From Vibrio europaeus (GTDB lineage: Bacteria; Pseudomonadota; Gammaproteobacteria; Enterobacterales; Vibrionaceae): a DNA stretch of 64,000 bases. The notes under the pieces were generated by a model, which was not told the DNA's origin, searched no databases, and was given only the letters and a program-made list of their open reading frames with translations. The stretch lies in contig NZ_LUAX01000001.1 in assembly GCF_001695575.1 (NCBI RefSeq), positions 1,488,001-1,552,000 of the forward strand, read 5' to 3'. A program made the position numbers and the translations under genes. Every line of letters begins with the position of its first letter. Position 1 is the first letter of the stretch. Below are positions 28,342 through 38,494 of the stretch, one piece after another.

Positions 28342-29244
28342 TTATCTGTCTTTTGGATCCAGCGCATCGCGCAGGCCGTCACCGACATAGTTGAAACAGA
28401 AGAGAGTCACAACCATGAATGCTGCAGGGAATGCCAGCTGCCAGATTGCTACTTCCATTGTCTGAGCACCTTCTTGAAGAAGTGCGCCCCAACTTGTCAT
28501 CGGCTCCTGAACACCAAGACCAAGGAATGATAGGAATGATTCAGTCAAAATCATGCTTGGGATCAGAAGCGTTGAGTAAACCGCTACAATACCCAATACG
28601 TTTGGCACGATGTGACGAGTGATGATTTTCCACTTGCTCACACCACAAACGTGCGCAGCTTCGATAAACTCTTTACTGCGTAAGCTAAGCGTCTGACCAC
28701 GTACAATACGTGCCATATCTAGCCATGCAATCGCACCGATAGCGACGAAGATAAGAATGATGTTACGACCGAAGAAGGTCACGAGTACAATAACTAGGAA
28801 CATAAACGGTACTGCGTAAAGGATCTCAAGGATACGCATCATGATTCGGTCTACTTTACCACCGATGAAGCCAGAAGCTGCACCGTAAAGCGTACCAATC
28901 AATACCGCTACAAACGCACCCATCACGCCGACCATCAGAGAGATTCGGCCACCAATTAAGGTACGAACGTAAAGGTCACGACCTAAGCTATCAGTACCAA
29001 ACCAGTGCTCTGCATTTGGACCAACGTGCATCGCGTACCAGTCAGTATCATCGTAAGTGAATGGCGCAATAGTCGGTAAAACGATTACCGCTAGCGTCAT
29101 TAGGAATAGGATAAACAAGCTCACCATCGCCGCTTTGTTACGCATAAAGCGGATACGAGCGTCTTGCCATAGACTGCGACCTTCGATCTCTAAGTTTTCA
29201 GAGAACTTTTCAATCGCTTCTAGGTTTTCTTTTTTCGTTAACAT
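28342..29244 (-). CDS. oppC: Oligopeptide ABC transporter permease OppC
   Basis: A 300-residue inner-membrane permease with six membrane helices and the conserved cytoplasmic EAA loop (FIEAAHVCGVSKWKIITRH) that contacts the ATPases. The opening NLEIEGRSLWQDARIRFMRN and the ending GDGLRDALDPKDR match E. coli OppC. I start at ATG 29244; the TTG two codons upstream is less likely. The gap to oppB is 15 bp. Confidence 0.96.
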   Translation of the reverse strand: MLTKKENLEAIEKFSENLEIEGRSLWQDARIRFMRNKAAMVSLFILFLMTLAVIVLPTIAPFTYDDTDWYAMHVGPNAEHWFGTDSLGRDLYVRTLIGGRISLMVGVMGAFVAVLIGTLYGAASGFIGGKVDRIMMRILEILYAVPFMFLVIVLVTFFGRNIILIFVAIGAIAWLDMARIVRGQTLSLRSKEFIEAAHVCGVSKWKIITRHIVPNVLGIVAVYSTLLIPSMILTESFLSFLGLGVQEPMTSWGALLQEGAQTMEVAIWQLAFPAAFMVVTLFCFNYVGDGLRDALDPKDR

Positions 29245-29259
29245 AACCAAACGTCCCTG

Positions 29260-30180
29260 TTAGTAGCGAATTTTAGGGTCAATCATTGCAAGTAGGATAT
29301 CTACAATCGCATTGAATAGAATGAATAAGAAACCAATCAAGATGGTTACACCCATTACTAGCGAGTAGTCACGGTTAAATGCAGCGTTAACGAATAGCTT
29401 ACCGATACCCGGTAGACCGAAGATAGTTTCGATAACAACTGAACCTGTGATGATACCTACGAACGCAGGGCCCATGTATGAAACAACAGGAAGAAGCGCT
29501 GGTTTAAGTGCGTGTTTAATGACGATATAACGGTAACTTAGCCCCTTCGCTCGCGCGGTACGGATAAAGTTACTGTTCAACGTTTCGATCATTGAACCAC
29601 GAGTGATACGAGCGAAAGTCGCAACGTAGAGCAGTGACATACCAATGACTGGCAGTACTAAGTATTTGAAACCACCATCATGCCAGCCACCTGCGGGGAA
29701 AATATTCCAATGCAGTGAGAACAAATAGATAAGTGCAGGTGCCAAAACGAATGATGGCATAACTACACCTAACATAGCGGTGGACATTATCGTGTAGTCA
29801 ACCCAGGTATTTTGCTTCAAAGCAGCAATCGTACCGACGGTGACCCCCATAATGACAGTAAAGATAAACGCGATAAAACCAACCTTTGCCGATACTGGTA
29901 GTGCAACCGAAATCAGTTCATTTACCGAGTAATCGAGGTACTTAAATGAAGGACCAAAATCACCTTGGATCACGTTGGTTAGGTATGTTGTGTATTGCTC
30001 AAATACTGGCTTATCAAGCCCGTATTTAGCTTCGATGTTCGCCATAACTTCTGGCGGTAATGGACGCTCGCTTGAGAACGGGTTACCCGGAGCGAAACGC
30101 ATTAGAAAGAAAGATACAGTGATCAAAACCAACATGGTTGGGATCGCCTCAAATATCCTTTTTGCGATGAATTTAAGCAT
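29260..30180 (-). CDS. oppB: Oligopeptide ABC transporter permease OppB
   Basis: A 306-residue permease with six membrane helices, an N-terminal periplasmic loop containing FAPGNPFSSERPLPPEV, and the EAA loop FIRTARAKGLSYRYIVIKH. Partner of OppC. It is separated from oppA by 135 bp containing a stem-loop, which probably lets oppA be expressed at a higher level. Confidence 0.96.
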   Translation of the reverse strand: MLKFIAKRIFEAIPTMLVLITVSFFLMRFAPGNPFSSERPLPPEVMANIEAKYGLDKPVFEQYTTYLTNVIQGDFGPSFKYLDYSVNELISVALPVSAKVGFIAFIFTVIMGVTVGTIAALKQNTWVDYTIMSTAMLGVVMPSFVLAPALIYLFSLHWNIFPAGGWHDGGFKYLVLPVIGMSLLYVATFARITRGSMIETLNSNFIRTARAKGLSYRYIVIKHALKPALLPVVSYMGPAFVGIITGSVVIETIFGLPGIGKLFVNAAFNRDYSLVMGVTILIGFLFILFNAIVDILLAMIDPKIRY

Positions 30181-30258
30181 AAACTCACTCTTTCAGTCTG
30201 TGACAATTAAAAATTAAGAATCAATCAAATTTCTACGAATTTAGATTGTATAGAGGCA

Positions 30259-30282
30259 CTGCATGTAATTTCTCACATGCAG
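30259..30282 (-). repeat. Stem-loop between oppA and oppB
   Basis: CTGCATGT / ACATGCAG, an 8-bp perfect stem with an 8-nt loop and no T-run. Likely an mRNA processing or stability hairpin rather than a full terminator, a usual arrangement after a periplasmic-binding-protein gene. Confidence 0.6.
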
Positions 30283-30315
30283 GCCAATATTTTTATGGTT
30301 ATATCAGTTCAAGGA

Positions 30316-31986
30316 TTACTTGATGATGTATAGATCTTTAGAGTAGATCTTCTCTTCTGGGTTGTTTGCTGGGAAGCCGCCAACCTTAGGAGATAGTAGA
30401 CGTGATTTCACGTACTGGTAGATAGGTGCGATTGGCATGTCGTTCGCTAGCAACTTCTCAGCTTCTAGGTATAGAGCTTGACGCTCTTCTTCAGAAGTAG
30501 CTGCAATAGCTTTGGTCATGATCTCGTCGTACGCTTTGCTGTCGTAGTGAATACCGCCAGTGGTATTGTTACTCTTCATTAGCGTTAGGAACGAAGAAGC
30601 TTCGTTGTAGTCACCACACCAACCGGCACGTGCCACTTCGAAGTCACCAGAATCTTTAGTAGATAGGTATGTTTTCCACTCTTGGTTTTCTAGAGTAACG
30701 TCTAGGCCAAGTGTCTTCTTCCACATAGAACCTAGTGCTACAGCAACTTTCTTGTGGTTCTCAGATGTGTTGTAAAGAAGGTTAAACTTAAGTGGGTTGT
30801 CTGAACCGAAACCTGCTTCTTCTAGAAGACGAGCCGCTTCTGCATCACGCTCTGCTTGAGTCATTTGACCGTAAGCAGGCATTTCTGGATTGAATCCAGC
30901 TGTGATTTCAGGCGTTAGGAAGTAAGCTGGTTTTTGACCTTGTGCTAGGATAGCGTCAGTCACGATGTTACGGTCGATTGCGTAAGAGATCGCCTTACGT
31001 ACACGAACGTCATCAAATGGCGCTTTCTTAGTATTGAAGATGTAGTAGTAAGTACATAGGTTGCCCGTAACCGATACTTCTTCTGGGTGCTCTTTCTTAA
31101 GACGCTTGAAGTGCTCAACAGGTAGTTCGTAAGAGATATCGATTTCACCTGCTAAGAAACGGTTCATTTCCGCTACCTGGTTTTCGATAGGTAGGAAAGT
31201 TACTTTGTTTAGCTTGGTGTTTGCGTTGTCCCAGTACTTCTCGTTACGCTTAAGTACTAGACGCTCGTTAACAACCCAGTTGTCGACAACGAATGCACCG
31301 TTACCAACGAAGTTTTCTGGCTTAGTCCACTGGTCACCGAACTTCTCAACTGTCGCTTTATGAACAGGTTTCACTGTTGTGTGACCCATCATCATTACGA
31401 AGTAAGGAACCGCTGCGTCTAGTTCAACAACTAGAGTGTGGTCATCGACGGCTTTAACACCTAGCTCGCTCTTGTCTTTCTTGCCTGCGATGATGTCTTT
31501 CGCGTTCGCCATCTTGGTGTATTCCATGTACCAAGAGTATGGAGAAGCCGTGTTTGGATCAACTGCGCGCTGGAAGCTGTATACGAAATCGCCAGCAGTT
31601 ACAGGATCGCCGTTAGACCAAGTTGCGTCTTTACGTAGGTGGAAAGTGAACGTTTTGTTGTCTGTTGTTTCCCAAGACTCTGCAACACCAGGGATAGTGT
31701 TACCGTCAGCATCTTGGTTCACTAGGCCTTCTAGAAGATCACGAATTACGTGAGACTCTGGTACACCTTGAGATTTGTGCGGGTCGATTGTCGCAACTTC
31801 AGTACCGTTACCACGAACAATTTCTTGTACGTCAGCAAGTTCTGTTTTCTGAGAGTCTGATTTAGCTTCAGGAGCAGGTGCTGGCTGTGCAGCTTGCTTT
31901 TCTTCTGGTTTGTCGCCACAACCAGTTAAAGCTAAAGAAAGGCCCGCGCCTATAAATAGAGCGCGTGTGATTTTGTTCTTATACAT
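30316..31986 (-). CDS. oppA: Oligopeptide-binding lipoprotein OppA
   Basis: A 556-residue solute-binding protein (SBP family 5). The signal peptide ends in LALTGC, so it is predicted to be lipid-anchored rather than free in the periplasm as in E. coli. An A/P/E-rich spacer follows, then the binding domain with DPHKSQGVPESHVIRDLLEGL, TFHLRKDATWSNGDPVTA and SYAIDRN. I start at ATG 31986, eight bases after GGAG; the frame remains open 43 codons further upstream but without a ribosome site. It is the first gene of oppABCDF. Confidence 0.95.
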   Translation of the reverse strand: MYKNKITRALFIGAGLSLALTGCGDKPEEKQAAQPAPAPEAKSDSQKTELADVQEIVRGNGTEVATIDPHKSQGVPESHVIRDLLEGLVNQDADGNTIPGVAESWETTDNKTFTFHLRKDATWSNGDPVTAGDFVYSFQRAVDPNTASPYSWYMEYTKMANAKDIIAGKKDKSELGVKAVDDHTLVVELDAAVPYFVMMMGHTTVKPVHKATVEKFGDQWTKPENFVGNGAFVVDNWVVNERLVLKRNEKYWDNANTKLNKVTFLPIENQVAEMNRFLAGEIDISYELPVEHFKRLKKEHPEEVSVTGNLCTYYYIFNTKKAPFDDVRVRKAISYAIDRNIVTDAILAQGQKPAYFLTPEITAGFNPEMPAYGQMTQAERDAEAARLLEEAGFGSDNPLKFNLLYNTSENHKKVAVALGSMWKKTLGLDVTLENQEWKTYLSTKDSGDFEVARAGWCGDYNEASSFLTLMKSNNTTGGIHYDSKAYDEIMTKAIAATSEEERQALYLEAEKLLANDMPIAPIYQYVKSRLLSPKVGGFPANNPEEKIYSKDLYIIK

Positions 31987-32604
31987 GCGTAAAACTCCAA
32001 GTTTTTCATTTGCATCCATGACTTCTTTGTACAGTACTAGAACGGACAGTGATTTAGATCTGTTTAGCTCAAATTTTAAGCATAAAAATCTAAAACCGTA
32101 CAAAGATTGCGGCACACAGTATCAATCATTGAAGTAATTTGCCATAAAAATGTAGCAAAAAATCGTATAATTCCACGGTTACTTCAACAAAATGGTAAAA
32201 AACACCAGTAAAGACAAAATAGTCAGTTAATTAACTTACATATCCCTCAACCAGTAGACTGAAGTGCCAAATTATCTAATAAGACACCATTTTTTAGCAT
32301 CTTATGCTAGATATTGTGCGGAAAAATTAACAAAAGTAATGTAATCTAGCTAACAGTTAGCTACATTTATCTCCGTAAAAACAACGTTCTGTGAACTTAG
32401 TCACTCAGGTGCACTTAAATAGCGATCGTCTCCCCAAAACAAAGCATACCCACAACAAATTTCTATTCGAAAACTCATTGAGACACACTATCTAAATCAC
32501 CATTCCCACAAGCCTTTAGATTTTTTTAGTGTTAAACATTTGTAAATAACCCCTAGTTCGCTCGATATATCAGGTCAATTTGAGCAACTAAACGGGTATC
32601 TCCT
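31987..32604. other. 618-bp oppA/volA divergent intergenic region
   Basis: AT-rich, no supported gene. It includes a perfect dyad TAGCTAA-CAG-TTAGCTA (32347-32363), about 240 bp before volA, and a palindrome GTTAATTAAC (32226-32235). Promoters for both divergent genes should lie here; I could not assign them with confidence. Confidence 0.55.
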
Positions 32605-34812
32605 ATGAGAGGATTTCATTCTCTATCTTTAGCTATTTCGGCTATCACACTACTTAGTGGATGTGGGAGCGAGGAAAGCACTTCTGATAATATCGCTGTA
32701 GAAGTACCTTTTTCGTTGAGTAGTATTCCTATGCCGAATGACGGTTATGGATATGATGCTGACGGGACCATCTCTTTGCCGGGTGAACCTTCTTCACCCA
32801 ACGCATATTCAACCAATGCTGAATATGACGCTTATTACCAAAATTTCGAGACCAGTTTCGCCGCTGTCGACGGCTGGGGCTTATGTGTCGAACCGATTGA
32901 GATTCCGCTGAGCAGTGTCGGCTCTGAGCAGGTTATTGCACTTGAACCGCAAAGCATCATCACAGAAGCAAATAGCGCGACGGATACTGTGATGTTATTT
33001 AAAGAAGGTGATCCAACTCCTCTCGATATCAAGGTTACTAACAATGATGGCCGTAGCCTTTCCATTCAGTGTGGAGATGCTCTAAATCTCGATACGCCAA
33101 CTCGATATCACCTTGTTGTAACTAACGGTGTGAAAACGGAAACGGGGCAGCCTCTAAGTGCGAGTAGCGAATTTACTCGCCTGATGAACAGCTCAAATGA
33201 ACAGTTGAATGATTCTGAACTAGTTGTAAAACGAGACTCAATTGACCCAGCTGTGACTCATTACCGCTCGTTGGCGAGTGCGGGTATTGCCTATGCCGCA
33301 ACCTTTACCACCCAAGATGCCTACTCTCCTCTTGATGAGATGGTTGAAGGCAACAAGAATGCCAAACTTGAGCTAGTACTTGGTAGCCTAAACACTAAAC
33401 ATAATGATTTTGACGAAGCAGAAGGGATTCTTACAGTCACTCAGTATCTCCCGTTTGACCAACAAACTGCCGACAACGACCCCTCTGGCTGTGTGCTAGA
33501 CGAATATGACCCAATAAATGCTTGCCAAGCTATGTACCGTTGGATTGAGCCAGCGGATACCACTAACGGTCACCATCTAACTCGAAACAACCCTACGCCT
33601 AAGATACATGATGCAACTAAGGAATTACCGGTAAATATCTATCTACCAAAACCAAAGCACACGCCTTCTTCAGACACTACCGCCGAATGGATGATGAAGA
33701 ATAATAAAGCAGTAATTTTTGTTCATGGATTAGGTGGAGATAAATCTTCGACTAGCTTGATGGCAGCAGACTACACCAATAAAGGCTATGTAGTATTTGC
33801 AATTGATATGCCCTATCACGGCTCACAGATCGTGAAAGATAACAATGGTAATGAGATTAGCGCTAATGCCAATAGAGCCTTCTTTATCAATATAACTTCT
33901 CCCCTAACTTTGAGAAGCAACCTTCACCAAGCGGTCACTGATTTTACTGGGTTACGTTACGCATTAAATTTTGGAAACCCTCAAGCTCAGCGCGAAGTTA
34001 GCCTAATCGGCCAATCTCTGGGGGGAATTGTCTCTGTGATGATTTCTGAAATGACTCAAGGTAGAGATGATTTACAACTCAAAACGGCAAATTTTGTTGT
34101 CCCTGGACAGGGGTTGGTTAACTTAACGCTTAACTCATTGCTTTTAGGTCCAGAGATGGAGCGAGCAATCAAAGACTCACCTGATATTCAGCGTGCTATC
34201 GCCGAGACCTTGGTTCCCAACCTTTGTTACGAAGGGGTAAGCAATGAAGATTGCATAACTGCACTTAACGACCATTCATCAAGCTTTCCTGACAGCATCG
34301 CTATGCTAGAGGAAGAGATCTACGCGGCAGTACTACCATTGCTGAAAAAAGGTGTTCAAAGAACGATTGATAGTGCCGACCCAGCAGGCAAAGTCCACCG
34401 TCAGGTTTCAGAGCAACAACCAACACTGCTGCTTGAAGCGTTCGGTACCTGTAAAAACGACTGTGAAGTAGGTGTCGACTATATCCCGGACTCAGTCGTA
34501 CCGAACTCAGCGCCAAACAATCAATTGACCGGAACTGAACCACTTATCCGTGCTCTCAAACTCGACCCTATTCTTGATAATGTCCAAGCACCCGATATCC
34601 GAGGAGCAGTAAGAGCAACCAAAGGCGGACATGGCACCTACCTGTTTCCTTATGAAGGGCCCGTTAACGAAGAAGGCGTCCCTGAACAAGAAATCACAAT
34701 TGAAGGTATGCAAGCGATGGCTGCTCAGCAACTCGCCATTTCAAGCATGGTTATCGATCAGAAAGTCACAATAAGAAACAACTACTTTGTCGACAGCAGT
34801 GACTTCAATTAA
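32605..34812 (+). CDS. volA: VolA-like surface lysophospholipase/lipase
   Basis: A 735-residue lipoprotein: signal with LLSGC (Cys20), then a long N-terminal lipase domain (Pfam Lipase_bact_N type, with VPFSLSSIPMPNDGYGY), then an alpha/beta hydrolase core with HGLGGD (oxyanion strand) and the nucleophile elbow GQSLGG (Ser471). The late KGGHGTYLFPYEG segment probably supplies the catalytic histidine. In V. cholerae VolA is surface exposed, cleaves lysophosphatidylcholine and is paired with a FadL protein for uptake of the released fatty acid. The same pairing is seen here, 15 bp apart. Confidence 0.88.
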   Translation: MRGFHSLSLAISAITLLSGCGSEESTSDNIAVEVPFSLSSIPMPNDGYGYDADGTISLPGEPSSPNAYSTNAEYDAYYQNFETSFAAVDGWGLCVEPIEIPLSSVGSEQVIALEPQSIITEANSATDTVMLFKEGDPTPLDIKVTNNDGRSLSIQCGDALNLDTPTRYHLVVTNGVKTETGQPLSASSEFTRLMNSSNEQLNDSELVVKRDSIDPAVTHYRSLASAGIAYAATFTTQDAYSPLDEMVEGNKNAKLELVLGSLNTKHNDFDEAEGILTVTQYLPFDQQTADNDPSGCVLDEYDPINACQAMYRWIEPADTTNGHHLTRNNPTPKIHDATKELPVNIYLPKPKHTPSSDTTAEWMMKNNKAVIFVHGLGGDKSSTSLMAADYTNKGYVVFAIDMPYHGSQIVKDNNGNEISANANRAFFINITSPLTLRSNLHQAVTDFTGLRYALNFGNPQAQREVSLIGQSLGGIVSVMISEMTQGRDDLQLKTANFVVPGQGLVNLTLNSLLLGPEMERAIKDSPDIQRAIAETLVPNLCYEGVSNEDCITALNDHSSSFPDSIAMLEEEIYAAVLPLLKKGVQRTIDSADPAGKVHRQVSEQQPTLLLEAFGTCKNDCEVGVDYIPDSVVPNSAPNNQLTGTEPLIRALKLDPILDNVQAPDIRGAVRATKGGHGTYLFPYEGPVNEEGVPEQEITIEGMQAMAAQQLAISSMVIDQKVTIRNNYFVDSSDFN

Positions 34813-34827
34813 TTGGTAGGTTTAACA

Positions 34828-36039
34828 ATGAAAAAATACATCATTCTTGGGGCAGGTCTTGTCTCTATCTCACAAGTCCACGCCGCAGGCTTTCAACTTA
34901 ATGCGCAGTCTGCGACGGGTTTAGGTCGTGCATTTGCCGGAGATGCGATTATTGCTGACAACGCTTCTGTGGTGTCAAAAAACGCGGCAGCGATGAGTTT
35001 AATCGACCAACCTATGATATCAGTGGGTGCAGTGAACATAGCTAGCCAAGTTGAGTTTAGTGATATGCGTTACACGACGCCAAACACAGTCACTCAATCG
35101 CTCGATGACACTAGCCTCGACAACAATACCTTAGTACCTAACGCCAATATGGTGTTTCCGTTAGAAGGAACCCCTTGGACGCTTGGCGCTACCATCCATT
35201 CAAACTTTGGTACCGACGTCGAATTTGAACAGGATTTTGCTGCGCCAATCTTCGGTGGCAAAACTTACTTAAGTAGCATCAATGCGGGCTTTTCTGCCAG
35301 TTATCAAGTTGATGACTCATGGTCGGTTGGTGGTGGACTCGATATTATCTATGGAGAAGGCGATATCGCGCGCAAGCACAACAACGCGCCATTGCTTACT
35401 ATCGATGCCGACGGGTTTGGTTTAGGGTTTAATCTAGGTGTGGCTTATGTCCTCGATGAGAACAACCGCTTTGGTTTATCTTATCGCTACAGCCCAGAAC
35501 TTAGAGCAGAAGGGCAAGTCTACCAAGCGGGAGAAGGCCAAGGATTAACTGACAGTTTAGATATACCGCTGCCCGATATTATTGAGTTTTCCGGTTATCA
35601 CCGACTCAATCCTAAATGGGCAGCGCACTACAGCTTGCAGTATGTCGCTTGGTCTGAATTTGATAGCTTAACCTCAGAAAGTTACTCAGCGTCAATTAAA
35701 GACTACCAATGGCAAGATGCCGGACACGTTTCAGTTGGTGTTACTCACTATCTGAATCGTTCTATCGAGCTAAGAGCGGGCTATATGTATGACTTGTCAC
35801 CCGTAGATCAAATCAGTTCGCTGTCGATTCCTGATACTGACAGACATTGGTTTACTTTTGGTGGTACTTACAAAGCAACCGAAAACTTCAGCGTCGATTT
35901 ATCGTTAGGCTACTTAACAGGTGAACAAACCAAGATTGACGAATCGCAGGTTCTTGCTAACCCAGAACCTTTCAATGTTGTTTCTACCGTCAACACTAGC
36001 GCTTGGTTAGCGGGTATTCAGCTTAACTACGCCTTCTAA
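34828..36039 (+). CDS. fadL: FadL-family outer-membrane fatty acid porin
   Basis: A 403-residue OmpP1/FadL/TodX protein: Sec signal, mature N-terminus AGFQLNAQSATGLGRAFAGDA, which is the conserved hatch region, then beta-barrel strands and a final aromatic residue (YAF). It should pass long-chain fatty acids through the outer membrane. It follows volA directly, so the pair likely forms one transcript. ATG 34828 has TAGG upstream; the frame is open five codons earlier but without a ribosome site. Vibrios carry several FadL paralogues. Confidence 0.92.
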   Translation: MKKYIILGAGLVSISQVHAAGFQLNAQSATGLGRAFAGDAIIADNASVVSKNAAAMSLIDQPMISVGAVNIASQVEFSDMRYTTPNTVTQSLDDTSLDNNTLVPNANMVFPLEGTPWTLGATIHSNFGTDVEFEQDFAAPIFGGKTYLSSINAGFSASYQVDDSWSVGGGLDIIYGEGDIARKHNNAPLLTIDADGFGLGFNLGVAYVLDENNRFGLSYRYSPELRAEGQVYQAGEGQGLTDSLDIPLPDIIEFSGYHRLNPKWAAHYSLQYVAWSEFDSLTSESYSASIKDYQWQDAGHVSVGVTHYLNRSIELRAGYMYDLSPVDQISSLSIPDTDRHWFTFGGTYKATENFSVDLSLGYLTGEQTKIDESQVLANPEPFNVVSTVNTSAWLAGIQLNYAF

Positions 36040-36051
36040 TTTTTCCAATGC

Positions 36052-36085
36052 AAAAGACGGTCTTCTGAGTTAGAAGGCCGTTTAT
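36052..36085 (+). terminator. Probable terminator after fadL
   Basis: ACGGTCTTCT pairs with AGAAGGCCGT (one G-U pair) around a short loop, followed by TTTATTAT. The T-run is modest. Confidence 0.65.
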
Positions 36086-36210
36086 TATCAATCAGTTCCG
36101 AATCCCGCGCACAATTCTAAATGTAACAATGACACTTCGTGGAACTGTCATTTAAGCCTGCTACATTTATACATCTAAACACATATAAATTAACGTCATA
36201 AAGGCTTATT

Positions 36211-38253
36211 ATGGGCATCGCATATCACACCTATATTGGTAAGCAGGTAACGCATTTACCTAATCTCCCCTGTCGTGCGGCAGGTAATGTTTCACTCAAT
36301 ACCCCTGTCGGCAACTGTGTCGACAAATTTGGTCGAATATGGTTGGCGGATACCGCACACAATCGCGTGCTCGTTTTCGACCGAAAAATGGACAAGTTGT
36401 TAGCTAGCTTTGGCAGTGTTGGCAATGGTAGCCAACAGTTTAATATGCCCTTTCGCCTGTTACCCCATCCGGATAAACCTTGGATTTACGTCAGCGACAT
36501 TGCCAACAAACGTATCCATATCCTTGAATACGATCACGCGCTCAGCATCCGCTCAATCAGCAACTTTGGCAGCGGTGAACCCATCAATTTACAAGGCCCA
36601 AACGGATTGGCTTTCTTTCAGGGTAAGCTGTGTGTGGCTGATGAGTTTTACGAAGGTGAAAACGGTGAAAGTCGATTGGTGATTTTCAATGAGGAAGGCA
36701 AATGGTTAAGAGACATCACAGTCATCGAAGCCAAAGAGCAGGTTCACTTTTTATGGCCTCAAGGACTGAGTTGCGATCTCGACGGGCATCTATACATCGC
36801 CAATACTGGCTTTGCGACTGTAGTTCGCTGTGATTGGGAGGGAAACCCAGTCCCATTCGCGGATGGTAAAACTTATCTAGATGGTATCGACCTCGCTCGC
36901 GATGTCTCAATCATTGATAACCGAATTCTTATCCCGGGAGCCAAGCAGTATTCAGTGTCTGTTTACGATATTGATGGCCATTTTTCAGGTAATCTCACCG
37001 GCTTCTTTTCACCAATACAAATCACCAAACTTGACCAAAATCGCCTGCTGATTACCGAGCCTATTCTAGCTTCTCTGCAGATTCATCAGATCGACTGGTC
37101 AGAACTATCACCTCAACTGCCTATATCGACATTAGTGGTTGACCAATTGGGTGATGAGCGAGATAAAAAAGGACAGCTACACTTTGTCACCTCAGTGGCT
37201 GGCGATACCTCTCCGGTTCCAACAAACAACTCCAATAGTCGTTACCCTATTATCAGTGAATGGTGGGAAAACCACTTTGAACAGCAAGATAAGTGGCTTA
37301 ATTCTATTCACCAAATCGATGCGCCTTCCTGGGTTTCAATGACCTTAAGTACCCAGATGGAGTGGACGCAAAAATGGCAACAAACCTGGGTTCGAATATT
37401 CCTTGGCGATAAGTTTGATGACCCAAACCAACTGCTTTGGCTGGTTGACGCCGGCAACTATCAACTGCAAGCGACAGAAAGCTCTCAACCCGATGCAGCG
37501 AGACCGGGCAGCTTGCCCCTTTTACCAGGTTCACTTGGCATCTGTTCTTTAACTCCTTCTTCGCCATTACTCGGACAGCTCAACCCAGACATACCTTTAC
37601 TAGTTGTCAGCAATTACATCAGCGGTATTGTGACGATTTATCAATATGACGAGTTAATTGGCGAGCTAGTACCCTTTAGCTATTTTGGAGGTTTGGGTCA
37701 CCAAGAGTGGCAGTTATTCAAGCCTCAAGGTGTCGCCGTCGATCCGATAAGCCGCGATATCTATATTGCCGATTCTGGCAATAATCGCATTAGTCGCTGG
37801 CGGCTCAATCAACAAGGAATCGCTGGCTTAGTCACTACCTTTGGTGAAAAAGGCGATGGTGATAATGAGTTTTTCACACCAACCGATATCACCATTACAC
37901 CGAATGGTCAAAAATACATAACCGATCAAAACAACAATCGCGTGGTGATTTACGATCGTCATGATCAATACGTTGGCAGTTTCGGTCAGCAGGGTTACGG
38001 AACGAACAATAACAACTTCCTGCTACCGACCAGTATAGACTTTGACCATGGTAAGTTATTTGTATCTGATTTGGTTAATCGAGCTATCAAGGTCTTTGAC
38101 CAACAGGGACAATTCATTGATAGTTTTAGTGGCTTCGGGGCCGACCCAAGTAAAGGTCAGCTATGGATGCCATACCTACTTCACGCACATAATCATACCC
38201 TCTACCTACCCGACTGCGCTCTTAACCGAGTTAACGTTTATAAGATTAGCTAA
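36211..38253 (+). CDS. NHL-repeat beta-propeller protein of unknown function
   Basis: A 680-residue protein with no signal peptide or membrane helix. NHL-type blades recur in the first 300 residues (DKFGRIWLADTAHNRVLVFD, YVSDIANKRIHILEY, GHLYIANTGFATVVR) and again in the last 200 (RDIYIADSGNNRISRW, KYITDQNNNRVVIYDRH, LFVSDLVNRAIKVFD). The middle (about 320-440) does not match the blade pattern and has WWENHFEQQDKWLNS and WQQTWVRIFLGD. Such propellers usually bind proteins or sugars; no catalytic motif is visible. AAAGG precedes the ATG. It shares a likely transcript with the next small gene. Confidence 0.75.
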   Translation: MGIAYHTYIGKQVTHLPNLPCRAAGNVSLNTPVGNCVDKFGRIWLADTAHNRVLVFDRKMDKLLASFGSVGNGSQQFNMPFRLLPHPDKPWIYVSDIANKRIHILEYDHALSIRSISNFGSGEPINLQGPNGLAFFQGKLCVADEFYEGENGESRLVIFNEEGKWLRDITVIEAKEQVHFLWPQGLSCDLDGHLYIANTGFATVVRCDWEGNPVPFADGKTYLDGIDLARDVSIIDNRILIPGAKQYSVSVYDIDGHFSGNLTGFFSPIQITKLDQNRLLITEPILASLQIHQIDWSELSPQLPISTLVVDQLGDERDKKGQLHFVTSVAGDTSPVPTNNSNSRYPIISEWWENHFEQQDKWLNSIHQIDAPSWVSMTLSTQMEWTQKWQQTWVRIFLGDKFDDPNQLLWLVDAGNYQLQATESSQPDAARPGSLPLLPGSLGICSLTPSSPLLGQLNPDIPLLVVSNYISGIVTIYQYDELIGELVPFSYFGGLGHQEWQLFKPQGVAVDPISRDIYIADSGNNRISRWRLNQQGIAGLVTTFGEKGDGDNEFFTPTDITITPNGQKYITDQNNNRVVIYDRHDQYVGSFGQQGYGTNNNNFLLPTSIDFDHGKLFVSDLVNRAIKVFDQQGQFIDSFSGFGADPSKGQLWMPYLLHAHNHTLYLPDCALNRVNVYKIS

Positions 38254-38263
38254 GGAGTCAGTG

Positions 38264-38494
38264 ATGACATCAGTATTCGACAAAGCCAAGGCGAAACGCT
38301 TAAAGCAGACAAGTTCAGTCTCACAGCAAGCAACGGAGGCGAGCGAAAAGCTTGCCAACCAATATCAGTGCGTGACTCAGCATTGTTTAGAGCAACCTTC
38401 TTCTCATCAGACACGGGAAAAACTGGAACAGTGGCACAAAGCTCATCAAGACCACGCCAATCACCACATTATGTCTCCACCTCACGAGAACTAA
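38264..38494 (+). CDS. Small hypothetical protein downstream of the NHL gene
   Basis: A 76-residue soluble protein, lysine-rich at the start (VFDKAKAKRLKQ) and histidine-rich at the end (KAHQDHANHHIM), predicted mostly helical, with two cysteines (QCVTQHCLEQ). AAGGAG overlapping the NHL gene's stop codon lies six bases before the ATG, so the two are probably translated together. I do not recognise a family. Confidence 0.7.
   Translation: MTSVFDKAKAKRLKQTSSVSQQATEASEKLANQYQCVTQHCLEQPSSHQTREKLEQWHKAHQDHANHHIMSPPHEN

Noticed and set aside
38042..38263. Longer version of the small gene reaching into the NHL gene
   Set aside because: It overlaps 210 bp of the NHL coding region in another frame; the ATG at 38264 has a strong ribosome site.
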